A stretch of 9,442 bases of DNA, from assembly GCA_031284665.1 (NCBI GenBank), contig JAITXR010000229.1:1-9442 (forward strand). Reading direction: 5' to 3'. The notes beneath the pieces were generated by a model. The model saw only the letters and a program-made list of their open reading frames with translations. It had not been told where the DNA came from and made no database searches. Shown here one piece after another: positions 1-6,978 of the stretch; within the stretch, counting starts at the first letter, position 1, and each line of letters starts with the position of its first letter. The translations under genes were made by a program, and so were the position numbers. This DNA comes from Paludibacter sp. (lineage in GTDB: Bacteria; Bacteroidota; Bacteroidia; Bacteroidales; Paludibacteraceae).

Positions 1-471
1 CACGGCACCGAAGTTTGGAGGCTTACGGCAGTTGAAATTGCATTTTCGGGCGGGATGATGCTTGGTGGACTGATTATCGGATTTTGGGGTGGCTTTCGCA
101 ATAAAATTCATTCAATAGCCCTTTCGTGCATACTTTCGGGGATTGGCGTTGTGTCGCTTGGTATCTTAAATAATTTTTGGTGGTATCTGGCAGCAATGCT
201 TTTTATCGGACTGACAGTGCCGTTGAGCAATATTCCGAGTATGACTTTGCTGCAAAGCAAAGTAGCACCTGAATTTATGGGGCGCGTGTTCGGAGTGTTT
301 GGTATGACTTATTCGCTGACAATGCCGCTTGCAATGCTCGTTTTTGGTCCACTTGCCGATGTTGTGGAAATCGACCTGTTACTCATCGTTAGCGGAATTA
401 TTATTTTACTTTTGAGTGTGCCTTATCTTACAAGCAAAGTGCTGAGAGATGCCGGAAAAGCCGAAGTCTAA
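1..471 (+). CDS. MFS efflux-type transporter, C-terminal part (5' end outside window)
   Basis: The reading frame is open from base 1 to a TAA at 469-471, so 156 residues are visible and the N-terminal half lies outside the window. The visible part is almost entirely hydrophobic and fits the last six helices of a 12-helix major facilitator protein: a Gly-rich helix (MMLGGLIIGFWGG), a short basic loop (RNK), and four or five further helices. The stretch APEFMGRVFG, after the helix ending in NIPSMTLLQ, resembles the loop 10-11 motif of macrolide-efflux-like (Mef/MFS_3) transporters. That suggests drug or small-molecule export across the inner membrane, but no substrate can be assigned. An ATG at 55 is internal to the family fold and is unlikely to be the real start. 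The gene ends 192 bases before frdC, which has its own promoter, so it is probably a separate unit. Confidence 0.8.
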   Translation, partial: HGTEVWRLTAVEIAFSGGMMLGGLIIGFWGGFRNKIHSIALSCILSGIGVVSLGILNNFWWYLAAMLFIGLTVPLSNIPSMTLLQSKVAPEFMGRVFGVFGMTYSLTMPLAMLVFGPLADVVEIDLLLIVSGIIILLLSVPYLTSKVLRDAGKAEV

Positions 472-537
472 TCACGCAAATATTTACTGCCGATTAATTT
501 TTCTTTTAATTTTTTATAAACCAAATCGATTAGAATG

Positions 538-567
538 TTGATTTATGTAATTTTTTTTATAATTTTG
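538..567 (+). promoter_or_regulatory. Bacteroidota sigma-70-type promoter for the frd/sdh operon
   Basis: TTG at 538-540 is followed by exactly 19 bases and then TAATTTTG at 560-567. This matches the Bacteroidota -33 TTG and -7 TAnnTTTG elements with no mismatch. Transcription would begin near 573-576, giving an A-rich leader of roughly 90 bases before the ATG at 664. It is the only perfect match noticed upstream of frdC, so it probably drives frdC, the methyltransferase, frdA and frdB together. Confidence 0.7.
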
Positions 568-612
568 CGCAAAAATAACAATTCTTTATTAATAATGAGA
601 AATGAAATTTGA

Positions 613-624
613 TAACTAACTAAA
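613..624 (+). repeat. 12-base direct repeat, copy 1 (frdC leader)
   Basis: TAACTAACTAAA occurs here in the frdC leader and again at 2411-2422 just before frdA. It is A/T-rich and may simply be a favoured untranslated-leader sequence, so significance is uncertain. Confidence 0.3.
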
Positions 625-663
625 TACTAACATAATACTAACATTAACAAACAACAAAAATCT

Positions 664-1326
664 ATGTGGTTAATTAACTCTTCAATCGGTCGAAAACTCA
701 TAATGAGTATTTCGGGTATGTTTTTAATTCTTTTTTTACTTTTTCATGCCTCAATGAATATTGTGGTGTTATTTTCGGCTGATGCTTATAACGCCATTTG
801 CGAATTTCTTGGTGCAAATTGGTACGCTCTTATTGGCACAGCAATACTTGCCGGTGGATTTACAATTCACATTCTTTACGCCACTTTGCTTACATTTCTC
901 AATCTGCGTGCGCGCGGAAAACAAAAATATGCAGTAGTCGATTCGCAAAAAGACGTTTCGTGGGCATCGAGAAATATGTATGTCCTTGGCTTGATAATCG
1001 TGGGATTTTTACTCCTTCATTTTTATCAATTTTGGAGTAAAATGCAGTTTGTTGAACTCACCGGATTAGGCGACCACTCGCTTGCTGCCGATGGCGCATA
1101 TTGGGTTAACCACTGGTTTAGTCAGCCTGTTTATTGCATTTTATATATTGTATGGCTTAGCGCAATCTGGTTTCATCTCACTCACGGCGTTTGGAGCGCA
1201 TTACAAACTATTGGAATCAGTAATGGCACTTGGTTGCCACGCATTAAATGTATTGCAAATATTGTTGCCACAATTGTTGTATTAATGTTTGCCGCAGTAC
1301 CTGTTAAATATTTATTTTTTGGATAA
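664..1326 (+). CDS. frdC: Succinate dehydrogenase / fumarate reductase cytochrome b subunit
   Basis: This 220-residue membrane anchor fits the b558-type cytochrome subunit of quinone:fumarate/succinate oxidoreductase, which carries electrons between menaquinone in the membrane and the FrdB iron-sulfur clusters. Five hydrophobic helices are visible at about residues 12-37, 55-80, 104-124, 155-178 and 195-217. Membrane histidines at H28, H69, H119, H171 and H174 fit a di-haem protein; the four haem ligands are probably H28, H69, H119 and H171 or H174, by analogy with Wolinella-type FrdC. The N-terminus (MWLINSSIGRKLIMSISG) resembles Bacteroides FrdC and supports the ATG at 664. No Shine-Dalgarno is present, as expected for this phylum. 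The order C-A-B is conserved, except that a DNA methyltransferase gene lies directly after this one. The symbol could equally be sdhC, because the physiological direction cannot be read from sequence. Confidence 0.92.
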   Translation: MWLINSSIGRKLIMSISGMFLILFLLFHASMNIVVLFSADAYNAICEFLGANWYALIGTAILAGGFTIHILYATLLTFLNLRARGKQKYAVVDSQKDVSWASRNMYVLGLIIVGFLLLHFYQFWSKMQFVELTGLGDHSLAADGAYWVNHWFSQPVYCILYIVWLSAIWFHLTHGVWSALQTIGISNGTWLPRIKCIANIVATIVVLMFAAVPVKYLFFG

Positions 1327-2413
1327 ATCAACCGACAACGTAAAAGTTAAAACCGAAGGCATTAAATACACAGGTTCAAAACTGAAAATCATTCCGTATA
1401 TTACTCAAATTTTATCAAAATTGGACGGTGTACGAAATGTGCTTGACGGCTTTAGCGGTACAACAAGAGTTTCGCAGGCTTTTGCGCAATTAGGCTATAA
1501 CACAACGGCAAACGACATTTCGGCTTGGTCGGAAGTTTTTGCTACCTGTTATTTAAAATCCAGCGAAACAAACAAGTTTTTCCAAGATATTATCAACCAT
1601 TTAAATAATCTGAAAGGTTATAATGGTTGGTTTACAGAGCATTACGGTGGGGATGAAAACAACAGCGAAAAACGCCCGTTTCAAAGTAAAAATACGCAAA
1701 AATTAGACGCAATCAGAGACGAGATAGATAAATTGAACTTATCTTGGGAAAATAAATGCGTTCTTCTCACAAGTTTGATTTACGCTTTGGATTCGGTGGA
1801 TAGCACTATGGGACATTATGTTGCATATTTAAACTCTTGGTCGCAGCGTTCGTACAACGATATGAAATTGAAATTGCCCAACAGATTTGAAATAACAAGC
1901 AACAATGAAGTAATACGAGGCGATGTGTTCAATGCAATTTCAAAAAAGGAATACGATTTTGCGTATTTTGACCCGCCTTATGGCTCAAATAATGAAAAAA
2001 TGCCACCAAGTAGAGTTCGTTATGCAGCGTATTATCATATTTGGACAAGCGTAATTTTGAATGACAAACCGCCATTATTTGGCAAGGTAAATCGCCGAGA
2101 AGATACAAGAGATAATGTGGCAGTTTCGGTTTTTGAGGAATTTAAGAAAAACGAAAAAGGCAACTTTATTGCAATGGAAGCCCTTCGGCAATTGATAGAA
2201 AACACCAACGCGCGATATATTTTACTTTCGTATAATTCGCACGGGCGAGCCACAAAACAAGAACTTGGAGATATTATTAATAATGCAGGTAAATTATTGG
2301 AAATGATAGAAATAGATTACCGTAAAAACGTAATGGGCAATATGCGCCGAACAAACGAATGGATAAATAGCGATGGAAAATATAATGAATACTTGTTTTT
2401 AATTGAAAAATAA
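1319..2413 (+). CDS. Orphan D12-class adenine-specific DNA methyltransferase inserted in the frd/sdh operon
   Basis: The product should transfer a methyl group from S-adenosylmethionine to N6 of adenine in DNA. Counted from the TTG at 1319 (364 residues), the motifs are: motif X IKYTGSK at 15-21, SAM-binding motif I DGFSGTTRVSQAF at about 43-55, an acidic motif II (ANDIS, D66), and catalytic motif IV DPPY at 218-221. The X-I-(recognition region)-IV order is that of the Dam-like alpha group. The long segment between motifs I and IV probably contains the target-recognition domain; the target site cannot be read. No ATG or GTG precedes motif X. The frame opens at 1286 inside frdC, leaving TTG at 1289 or TTG at 1319 as conventional starts. 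I prefer 1319 because it overlaps the frdC stop by 8 bases and gives a shorter leader before motif X. No restriction endonuclease gene is adjacent. The last codon is 26 bases before frdA. Confidence 0.88.
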   Translation: MDKSTDNVKVKTEGIKYTGSKLKIIPYITQILSKLDGVRNVLDGFSGTTRVSQAFAQLGYNTTANDISAWSEVFATCYLKSSETNKFFQDIINHLNNLKGYNGWFTEHYGGDENNSEKRPFQSKNTQKLDAIRDEIDKLNLSWENKCVLLTSLIYALDSVDSTMGHYVAYLNSWSQRSYNDMKLKLPNRFEITSNNEVIRGDVFNAISKKEYDFAYFDPPYGSNNEKMPPSRVRYAAYYHIWTSVILNDKPPLFGKVNRREDTRDNVAVSVFEEFKKNEKGNFIAMEALRQLIENTNARYILLSYNSHGRATKQELGDIINNAGKLLEMIEIDYRKNVMGNMRRTNEWINSDGKYNEYLFLIEK

Positions 2414-2422
2414 CTAACTAAA
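2411..2422 (+). repeat. 12-base direct repeat, copy 2 (methyltransferase stop / frdA leader)
   Basis: TAACTAACTAAA again, identical to 613-624. Its first three bases are the methyltransferase stop codon and the rest forms the short frdA leader. It may mark where the methyltransferase gene joins the native operon leader, or be coincidence in A/T-rich DNA. Confidence 0.3.
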
Positions 2423-2436
2423 AATACAAAAAAAAT

Positions 2437-4392
2437 ATGGCAACTCAAGAAACAAAAATCGATGCTAAAATACCCGCAGGTGCTTTAGACGAAAAATGGA
2501 CAAACTACAAAGCGCACCAAAAACTTGTAAACCCCGCCAACAAACGCAAACTCGACATTATTGTTGTCGGCACAGGACTTGCAGGAGCATCAGCGGCAGC
2601 AAGTTTGGCTGAAATGGGTTTTAACGTGCTGAATTTCTGCATTCAGGATTCGCCACGTCGCGCACACTCAATCGCTGCTCAGGGCGGTATCAACGCTGCA
2701 AAAAATTACCCTAACGACGGCGACTCTGTCTATCGCCTTTTCTACGAAACTATTAAAGGTGGCGACTACCGCGCCCGCGAGGCAAACGTATATCGCCTTG
2801 CCGAAGTGTCGAACTCAATTATCGACCAATGTGTGGCTCAGGGCGTACCTTTTGCTCGCGATTATGGAGGTTTGCTCGACAATCGCTCGTTTGGTGGCGC
2901 ACAGGTTTCGCGTACTTTCTACGCTCGCGGTCAAACCGGACAGCAACTTTTGCTCGGCGCATATTCGGCTCTCAGTCGGCAAATCGGCAGCGGTGCTGTG
3001 AAAATGTACAGTCGATACGAAATGCTCGATGTAGTAATAATTGACGGGCGCGCTCGTGGAATTATTGCACGAAATATTGTTTCAGGAAAAATCGAACGCT
3101 TTTTTGCTCACGCAGTTGTAGTTGGCTCAGGCGGTTACGGAAACACATTTTTCCTTTCCACCAACGCAATGGCATCCAACGGCTCGGCAGCAATGCAAAT
3201 GTACCGCAAAGGCGCATATTTTGCAAATCCCGCTTATGCACAAATCCACCCAACTTGCATTCCTGTGCATGGCGATTATCAATCAAAACTTACTTTGATG
3301 TCCGAAAGTTTACGTAACGACGGACGAATTTGGGTGCCTAAGAAAAAAGAAGATGCCGAAGCAATCCGTGCAGGCAAACTCAAACCCACAGCCATTAAGG
3401 AAGAAGACCGCGATTATTATTTGGAACGTCGCTATCCGGCTTTCGGAAATCTCGTTCCGCGCGACGTTGCCTCACGTGCCGCAAAAGAACGTTGCGACGC
3501 AGGCTATGGTGTTGGCTCAACAGGTTTGGCTGTCTATCTCGATTTTGCAGAGGCAATCAACCGACTTGGCGAAAATGTTGTACGTCAGCGTTATGGCAAT
3601 CTATTTCAAATGTACGAAAAAATTGTTGACGACAATCCGTATCAAACGCCGATGATGATTTATCCCGCCATTCACTACACAATGGGCGGTATTTGGGTTG
3701 ATTACGAACTGCAAACAAGCGTAAAAGGATTGTTCTGCATTGGCGAGGCAAACTTCTCCGACCACGGTGCTAATCGATTGGGTGCAAGTGCGTTAATGCA
3801 AGGCTTGGCTGATGGATATTTTGTGCTGCCATATACAATCCAAAATTATTTGGCAGACCAAATTCAGATAAAACGTATCTCAACCGATGCGCCCGAATTT
3901 GTTGCCGCCGAAAAAGCAGTAAACGAAAAAATTGAAAAAATTCTGTCCATTCAAGGCAAACGTTCTGTCGATTCAATTCATCGCGAACTCGGCTTGACAA
4001 TGTGGGATTTTGTAGGAATGGGACGCAACGCCGACGGTTTGAAAACGGCACTCGAAAAAATTGACGAAATCCGCAAAGAATTTTGGTCGAATGTATATGT
4101 GCCTAAAACAGCCACCAATCCTAATGTGGAACTCGAAAAAGCATTGCGTTTATCCGATTTTATCGAAATTGGAGCGTTGATGGCTCGCGATGCCCTGCTG
4201 CGCGAAGAATCGTGTGGAGGACACTTCCGTCAAGAACATCAAACCGAAGAAGGCGAGGCACTTCGCCACGATGATAAATTTTCGTATGTTTCGTGCTGGA
4301 ATTACACCGGCGACGATGCCGCACCCGAACTGCTCAAAGAGCCATTGGATTACGAATTTACAGAACGCAAACAGAGGAATTATAAAGAATAA
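2437..4392 (+). CDS. frdA: Succinate dehydrogenase / fumarate reductase flavoprotein subunit
   Basis: This 651-residue catalytic subunit interconverts succinate and fumarate on a covalently bound FAD at the cytoplasmic face of the membrane. The dinucleotide-binding motif GTGLAG lies at 45-50. [11 protein letters not shown] at 74-84 contains H77, the likely 8-alpha-histidyl FAD attachment site. Substrate-site motifs follow: HPTCIP at 271-276, PRDVASR at 341-347 (R342 is the likely catalytic proton shuttle), HYTMGG at 413-418, and [16 protein letters not shown] at 436-451 (R447 probably contacts substrate). Full length and all key residues indicate a functional enzyme. The ATG at 2437 follows an A-rich leader without Shine-Dalgarno and gives a normal N-terminal extension before the Rossmann fold. 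G+C is visibly higher here than in the methyltransferase gene, consistent with a highly expressed core gene. frdB follows after 38 bases. It could equally be named sdhA. Confidence 0.96.
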   Translation: MATQETKIDAKIPAGALDEKWTNYKAHQKLVNPANKRKLDIIVVGTGLAGASAAASLAEMGFNVLNFCIQDSPRRAHSIAAQGGINAAKNYPNDGDSVYRLFYETIKGGDYRAREANVYRLAEVSNSIIDQCVAQGVPFARDYGGLLDNRSFGGAQVSRTFYARGQTGQQLLLGAYSALSRQIGSGAVKMYSRYEMLDVVIIDGRARGIIARNIVSGKIERFFAHAVVVGSGGYGNTFFLSTNAMASNGSAAMQMYRKGAYFANPAYAQIHPTCIPVHGDYQSKLTLMSESLRNDGRIWVPKKKEDAEAIRAGKLKPTAIKEEDRDYYLERRYPAFGNLVPRDVASRAAKERCDAGYGVGSTGLAVYLDFAEAINRLGENVVRQRYGNLFQMYEKIVDDNPYQTPMMIYPAIHYTMGGIWVDYELQTSVKGLFCIGEANFSDHGANRLGASALMQGLADGYFVLPYTIQNYLADQIQIKRISTDAPEFVAAEKAVNEKIEKILSIQGKRSVDSIHRELGLTMWDFVGMGRNADGLKTALEKIDEIRKEFWSNVYVPKTATNPNVELEKALRLSDFIEIGALMARDALLREESCGGHFRQEHQTEEGEALRHDDKFSYVSCWNYTGDDAAPELLKEPLDYEFTERKQRNYKE

Positions 4393-4430
4393 AAACTCAA
4401 CTGATTAAACGAATAAAAAACATATAAACC

Positions 4431-5186
4431 ATGTCAAAAGAAATCAACATTAAGCTCAAAGTGTGGCGGCAAGCCGGACCAAGAGCAAAGGGACAATTTG
4501 AAACTTACGAACTAAATAATGTTTCGACCGAAGCATCGTTTCTCGAAATGCTCGACATCCTGAACGAAAAACTTATTTCGGAACGTCGCGAGCCAATTTA
4601 TTTCGACCACGACTGTCGCGAAGGTATCTGCGGAATGTGTTCGCTCTACATTAACGGACATCCACACGGACCCGACACCGAAATCACCACTTGCCAACTT
4701 CACATGCGCAAATTCCACGACGGACAAACTATTACTATCGAGCCGTGGCGTTCTGCCGGTTTCCCCGTTATCAAGGATTTGACGGTTGACCGCCGCGCTT
4801 ACGACAAAATTATTCAGGCAGGAGGTTTTGTATCGGTTTCCACCGGCGGAGTACCCGATGGCAATGCAATTCCCATTCCCAAAAAAGATGCCGACGAAGC
4901 AATGGACGCAGCCGCTTGTATCGGTTGTGGTGCGTGCGCTGCTGCCTGTAAAAACGGCTCGGCAATGCTGTTCGTAGCAGCAAAAGTAAGTCAGTTGGCA
5001 CTGCTGCCGCAAGGAAAAATCGAACGTAAAAATCGCGCCAAAGCCATGCTGGCAAAAATGGACGAACTCGGTTTTGGAAACTGTACCAACACCGGTGCTT
5101 GCGCTTCCGAATGTCCTAAATCAGTATCAATCACACATATAGCCAGACTAAACAGAGAATATCTGGTAGCAAAACTTGCTGATTAA
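4431..5186 (+). CDS. frdB: Succinate dehydrogenase / fumarate reductase iron-sulfur subunit
   Basis: This 251-residue electron-transfer subunit links the FrdA flavin to the FrdC haems. Three clusters can be placed. The [2Fe-2S] ligands in the N-terminal ferredoxin domain are C62, C67, C70 and C88 (CREGICGMC, then TTC). The [4Fe-4S] ligands are C163, C166, C169 and C173 ([11 protein letters not shown]). A third set, C218, C224 and C228 ([12 protein letters not shown]), fits the [3Fe-4S] cluster, with the usual C-x5-C-x3-CP spacing. All expected cysteines are present and the length is normal, so the subunit looks intact. The ATG at 4431 follows the AAC-rich spacer after frdA. The gene is the last of the operon; an intrinsic terminator begins 20 bases after its stop codon. 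A 166-codon frame on the opposite strand is only a shadow of the biased codon use here. Confidence 0.96.
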   Translation: MSKEINIKLKVWRQAGPRAKGQFETYELNNVSTEASFLEMLDILNEKLISERREPIYFDHDCREGICGMCSLYINGHPHGPDTEITTCQLHMRKFHDGQTITIEPWRSAGFPVIKDLTVDRRAYDKIIQAGGFVSVSTGGVPDGNAIPIPKKDADEAMDAAACIGCGACAAACKNGSAMLFVAAKVSQLALLPQGKIERKNRAKAMLAKMDELGFGNCTNTGACASECPKSVSITHIARLNREYLVAKLAD

Positions 5187-5205
5187 TTGTGAAAATAAAA
5201 CAAAT

Positions 5206-5237
5206 ACATACGGAATTTTTATAAAAATTCCGTATGT
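5206..5237 (+). terminator. Intrinsic terminator after frdB
   Basis: ACATACGGAATTTTT at 5206-5220 is perfectly complementary to AAAAATTCCGTATGT at 5223-5237, separated by AT. This gives a 15-bp stem (tighter loop in practice), followed by the T-rich tail TATTTTAT. The A run before the U-rich side makes it nearly symmetrical. It separates the frd/sdh operon from uxuA, whose ATG lies 19 bases downstream. Confidence 0.8.
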
Positions 5238-5256
5238 TATTTTATAACAAATAATT

Positions 5257-6414
5257 ATGGAAAAAACTTGGCGGTGGTTTGGTCAAAAAGACCCAATTAC
5301 ACTCGAAATGTTGCGCCAAATAGGCGTAGAAGGCATTGTAACTTCACTTCATCACATTAGCAATGGCGATATTTGGAGTATGGATGATATTTTGGAAACA
5401 AAAAATCGTATCGAAAATGCAGGTTTGCGATGGTCGGTAGTGGAAAGTTTGCCGGTGGCGGAAGAAATAAAATTCGCCGGCGCAAATCGTGACAAACTAA
5501 TAGAGAACTACTGCATCTCGCTCGCCAATTTGGGAAAAGCAGGCATCAAAACTGTGGTTTATAATTTTATGCCTGTTATCGACTGGATTCGTACCGATTT
5601 AAATTATCGTTTGCCCGACGGTACTCAAACGCTTTATTTTGATAAAATCCGCTTTGCTTATTTCGATTGCCATATTCTGAAACGCCAAAATGCAGAAAAA
5701 GATTATTCGGCACAAGAGTTACTGCAAATCAATGAATTACAACAACATATTAGCGAAAAAGAACGCGCCGAACTGATAGATACAATAATTGTGAAAACAC
5801 AAGGATTTGTAAACGAAAGTTTTAAGGGAGATGTACAAAAGCCTGTTGAGTTGTTCCGTAATTTACTTGCTCTGTATCAGGGAATTGACAAAGAGCAACT
5901 TCGCCAAAATTTGAAATATTTTCTCACACAAGTCCTATCTGTTGCCGAGCAGTACAACATTCATCTCTGCATTCATCCCGATGACCCGCCTTATCCGGTG
6001 CTGGGTTTGCCGCGTATTACAGGTAATGCTGCCGATATTGAATGGATTTTAAATTGCGTAAACAGCCCAAGTAACGGATTGAATTTTTGCGCAGGCTCGT
6101 TGAGTTCCGGTTTGCACAACGATGTAATACAGATGGCGCAACAATTTGCATCCCGTACCCATTTTGTGCATCTTCGCAGCACCGAAGTGTTTGAAAATGG
6201 TAACTTTATGGAGGCATCACATCTCGAAGGGCGTGGGCATTTGGTGGAACTTGCAAAAATTTTTGAAAGTGAAAACCGCAATTTACCCTTCCGCGTTGAC
6301 CACGGAAAACTAATGCTCGACGATGGCAGTAAAGGTTATAATCCGGGTTATTCATTTTTAGGGCGGATGTATGCGCTTGCACAAATTTCAGGAATTTTAG
6401 CAGCAATTAAATAG
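5257..6414 (+). CDS. uxuA: Mannonate dehydratase
   Basis: The enzyme removes water from D-mannonate to give 2-keto-3-deoxy-D-gluconate in cytoplasmic glucuronate catabolism. The 385-residue product opens with MEKTWRWFG and LHHISNGDIW, closely resembling E. coli UxuA (MEQTWRWYG, LHHIPNGEVW; 394 residues). The TIM-barrel metal-site residues appear in order: H240 in HPDDPP, C278 in FCAGSL, H305 in HLRST, and D348-H349 in DHG. These fit the family's divalent metal and substrate pocket, so it should be active. The ATG at 5257 matches the family N-terminus exactly. It stands alone: no uxuB, uxaC or kdgK is next to it in the window. It follows the frdB terminator closely and I could not find a good promoter in the 70-base gap, so expression may rely on readthrough or a non-consensus promoter. 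Confidence 0.95.
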   Translation: MEKTWRWFGQKDPITLEMLRQIGVEGIVTSLHHISNGDIWSMDDILETKNRIENAGLRWSVVESLPVAEEIKFAGANRDKLIENYCISLANLGKAGIKTVVYNFMPVIDWIRTDLNYRLPDGTQTLYFDKIRFAYFDCHILKRQNAEKDYSAQELLQINELQQHISEKERAELIDTIIVKTQGFVNESFKGDVQKPVELFRNLLALYQGIDKEQLRQNLKYFLTQVLSVAEQYNIHLCIHPDDPPYPVLGLPRITGNAADIEWILNCVNSPSNGLNFCAGSLSSGLHNDVIQMAQQFASRTHFVHLRSTEVFENGNFMEASHLEGRGHLVELAKIFESENRNLPFRVDHGKLMLDDGSKGYNPGYSFLGRMYALAQISGILAAIK

Positions 6415-6430
6415 TAGAAAATTGGTTTTT

Positions 6431-6462
6431 TTGTATTTTATAATAAATATTTAGTATCTTAG
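6431..6462 (+). promoter_or_regulatory. Probable Bacteroidota promoter for the flavodoxin gene
   Basis: TTG at 6431-6433, a 21-base spacer, and TATCTTAG at 6455-6462 match TTG / TAnnTTTG with one mismatch in the -7 element. The predicted transcription start near 6469 leaves a leader of about 18 bases before the ATG at 6487. Confidence 0.5.
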
Positions 6463-6486
6463 CATCCCAAAAAAACACATTTAATT

Positions 6487-6978
6487 ATGAAAACAGCAAT
6501 AATTTATGCAACAAAGCACGGTACAACCGAGAAAGTTGCACATCTGATAGCCGAAAAAATTGCGGACAACGAGATAAAAATTTTCAATCTCAAAAAAGAC
6601 AAAAAAATACCTCTTGCCTCTTTCGACGCTTTTATTATTGGAACAGCAGTTTATGCAGGCTTACCAATAAATGTGATTAACGATTTTTACAAAATAATAT
6701 CGGGCAATCTGCTTGGTAAAAAATTAGGATTATTTGTCTGCGGAATGGAGCAAAACGTTGAAAAACAGCAATTAGAGATTTCCAACGCCTTCCACAGCGA
6801 CTTATTAAATGTGGCTGTAGCCAAAGCATTTTGTGGAGGAGAATTTTATTTCGACAAAATGAACTTCCTTGAACGAATGATTGTTCACAGCAGTGCCAAA
6901 ACAAATAAAAATGTGTCGGAAATTAACTATGCCAATATCGACAAATTTGTAGAAGATTGGAAAAACGCAAAACTCTAA
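6487..6978 (+). CDS. Flavodoxin-domain protein, HemG-like (protoporphyrinogen oxidase family)
   Basis: This 163-residue cytoplasmic protein begins MKTAIIYATKHGTTEKVA, a flavodoxin first strand plus phosphate-binding loop (residues about 8-14) that should hold FMN. Next come the beta-3 region FDAFIIGTAVYAG, which usually contacts the isoalloxazine ring, and KLGLFVCGM as the fourth strand. The region FCGGEFYFDKMNFLERMIV resembles the stretch in HemG (menaquinone-dependent protoporphyrinogen IX dehydrogenase; E. coli protein 181 residues) that distinguishes it from plain electron-carrier flavodoxins. No haem gene is nearby, so HemG activity is plausible but unproven; many anaerobes carry similar proteins of unknown substrate. 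The ATG is unambiguous and a promoter lies just upstream. The stop codon overlaps the batE stop codon on the other strand by two bases (the two genes share 6975-6978). Confidence 0.8.
   Translation: MKTAIIYATKHGTTEKVAHLIAEKIADNEIKIFNLKKDKKIPLASFDAFIIGTAVYAGLPINVINDFYKIISGNLLGKKLGLFVCGMEQNVEKQQLEISNAFHSDLLNVAVAKAFCGGEFYFDKMNFLERMIVHSSAKTNKNVSEINYANIDKFVEDWKNAKL

Noticed and set aside
472..537. Possible terminator after the MFS gene (T-rich stretch with ATTAA / TTAAT)
   Set aside because: Only a very weak A/T stem of about 5 bp; not supportable as a hairpin terminator.
595..612. Five-codon open frame (MRNEI) in the frdC leader as a possible regulatory leader peptide
   Set aside because: Too short, no associated attenuator hairpin, and such frames arise readily by chance in A-rich leaders.
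1319..2413. Methyltransferase as part of a complete restriction-modification system or an IS cargo gene
   Set aside because: Both flanks are frd/sdh genes; no nuclease, specificity subunit, transposase, terminal inverted repeats or clear target-site duplication is visible.
2759..4408. Several 64-100 codon frames on both strands inside frdA
   Set aside because: Explained by frdA codon bias; no independent motifs or leaders.
4512..5012. 166-codon open frame on the - strand across frdB
   Set aside because: Opposite-strand shadow of a well-supported iron-sulfur subunit; Cys-rich and low-similarity-looking composition, no start context, no recognisable domain.
5184..5191. TAATTGTG as a -7 element for uxuA
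   Set aside because: One mismatch, overlaps the frdB stop, lacks a TTG at the right distance, and would place the terminator hairpin inside the transcript.
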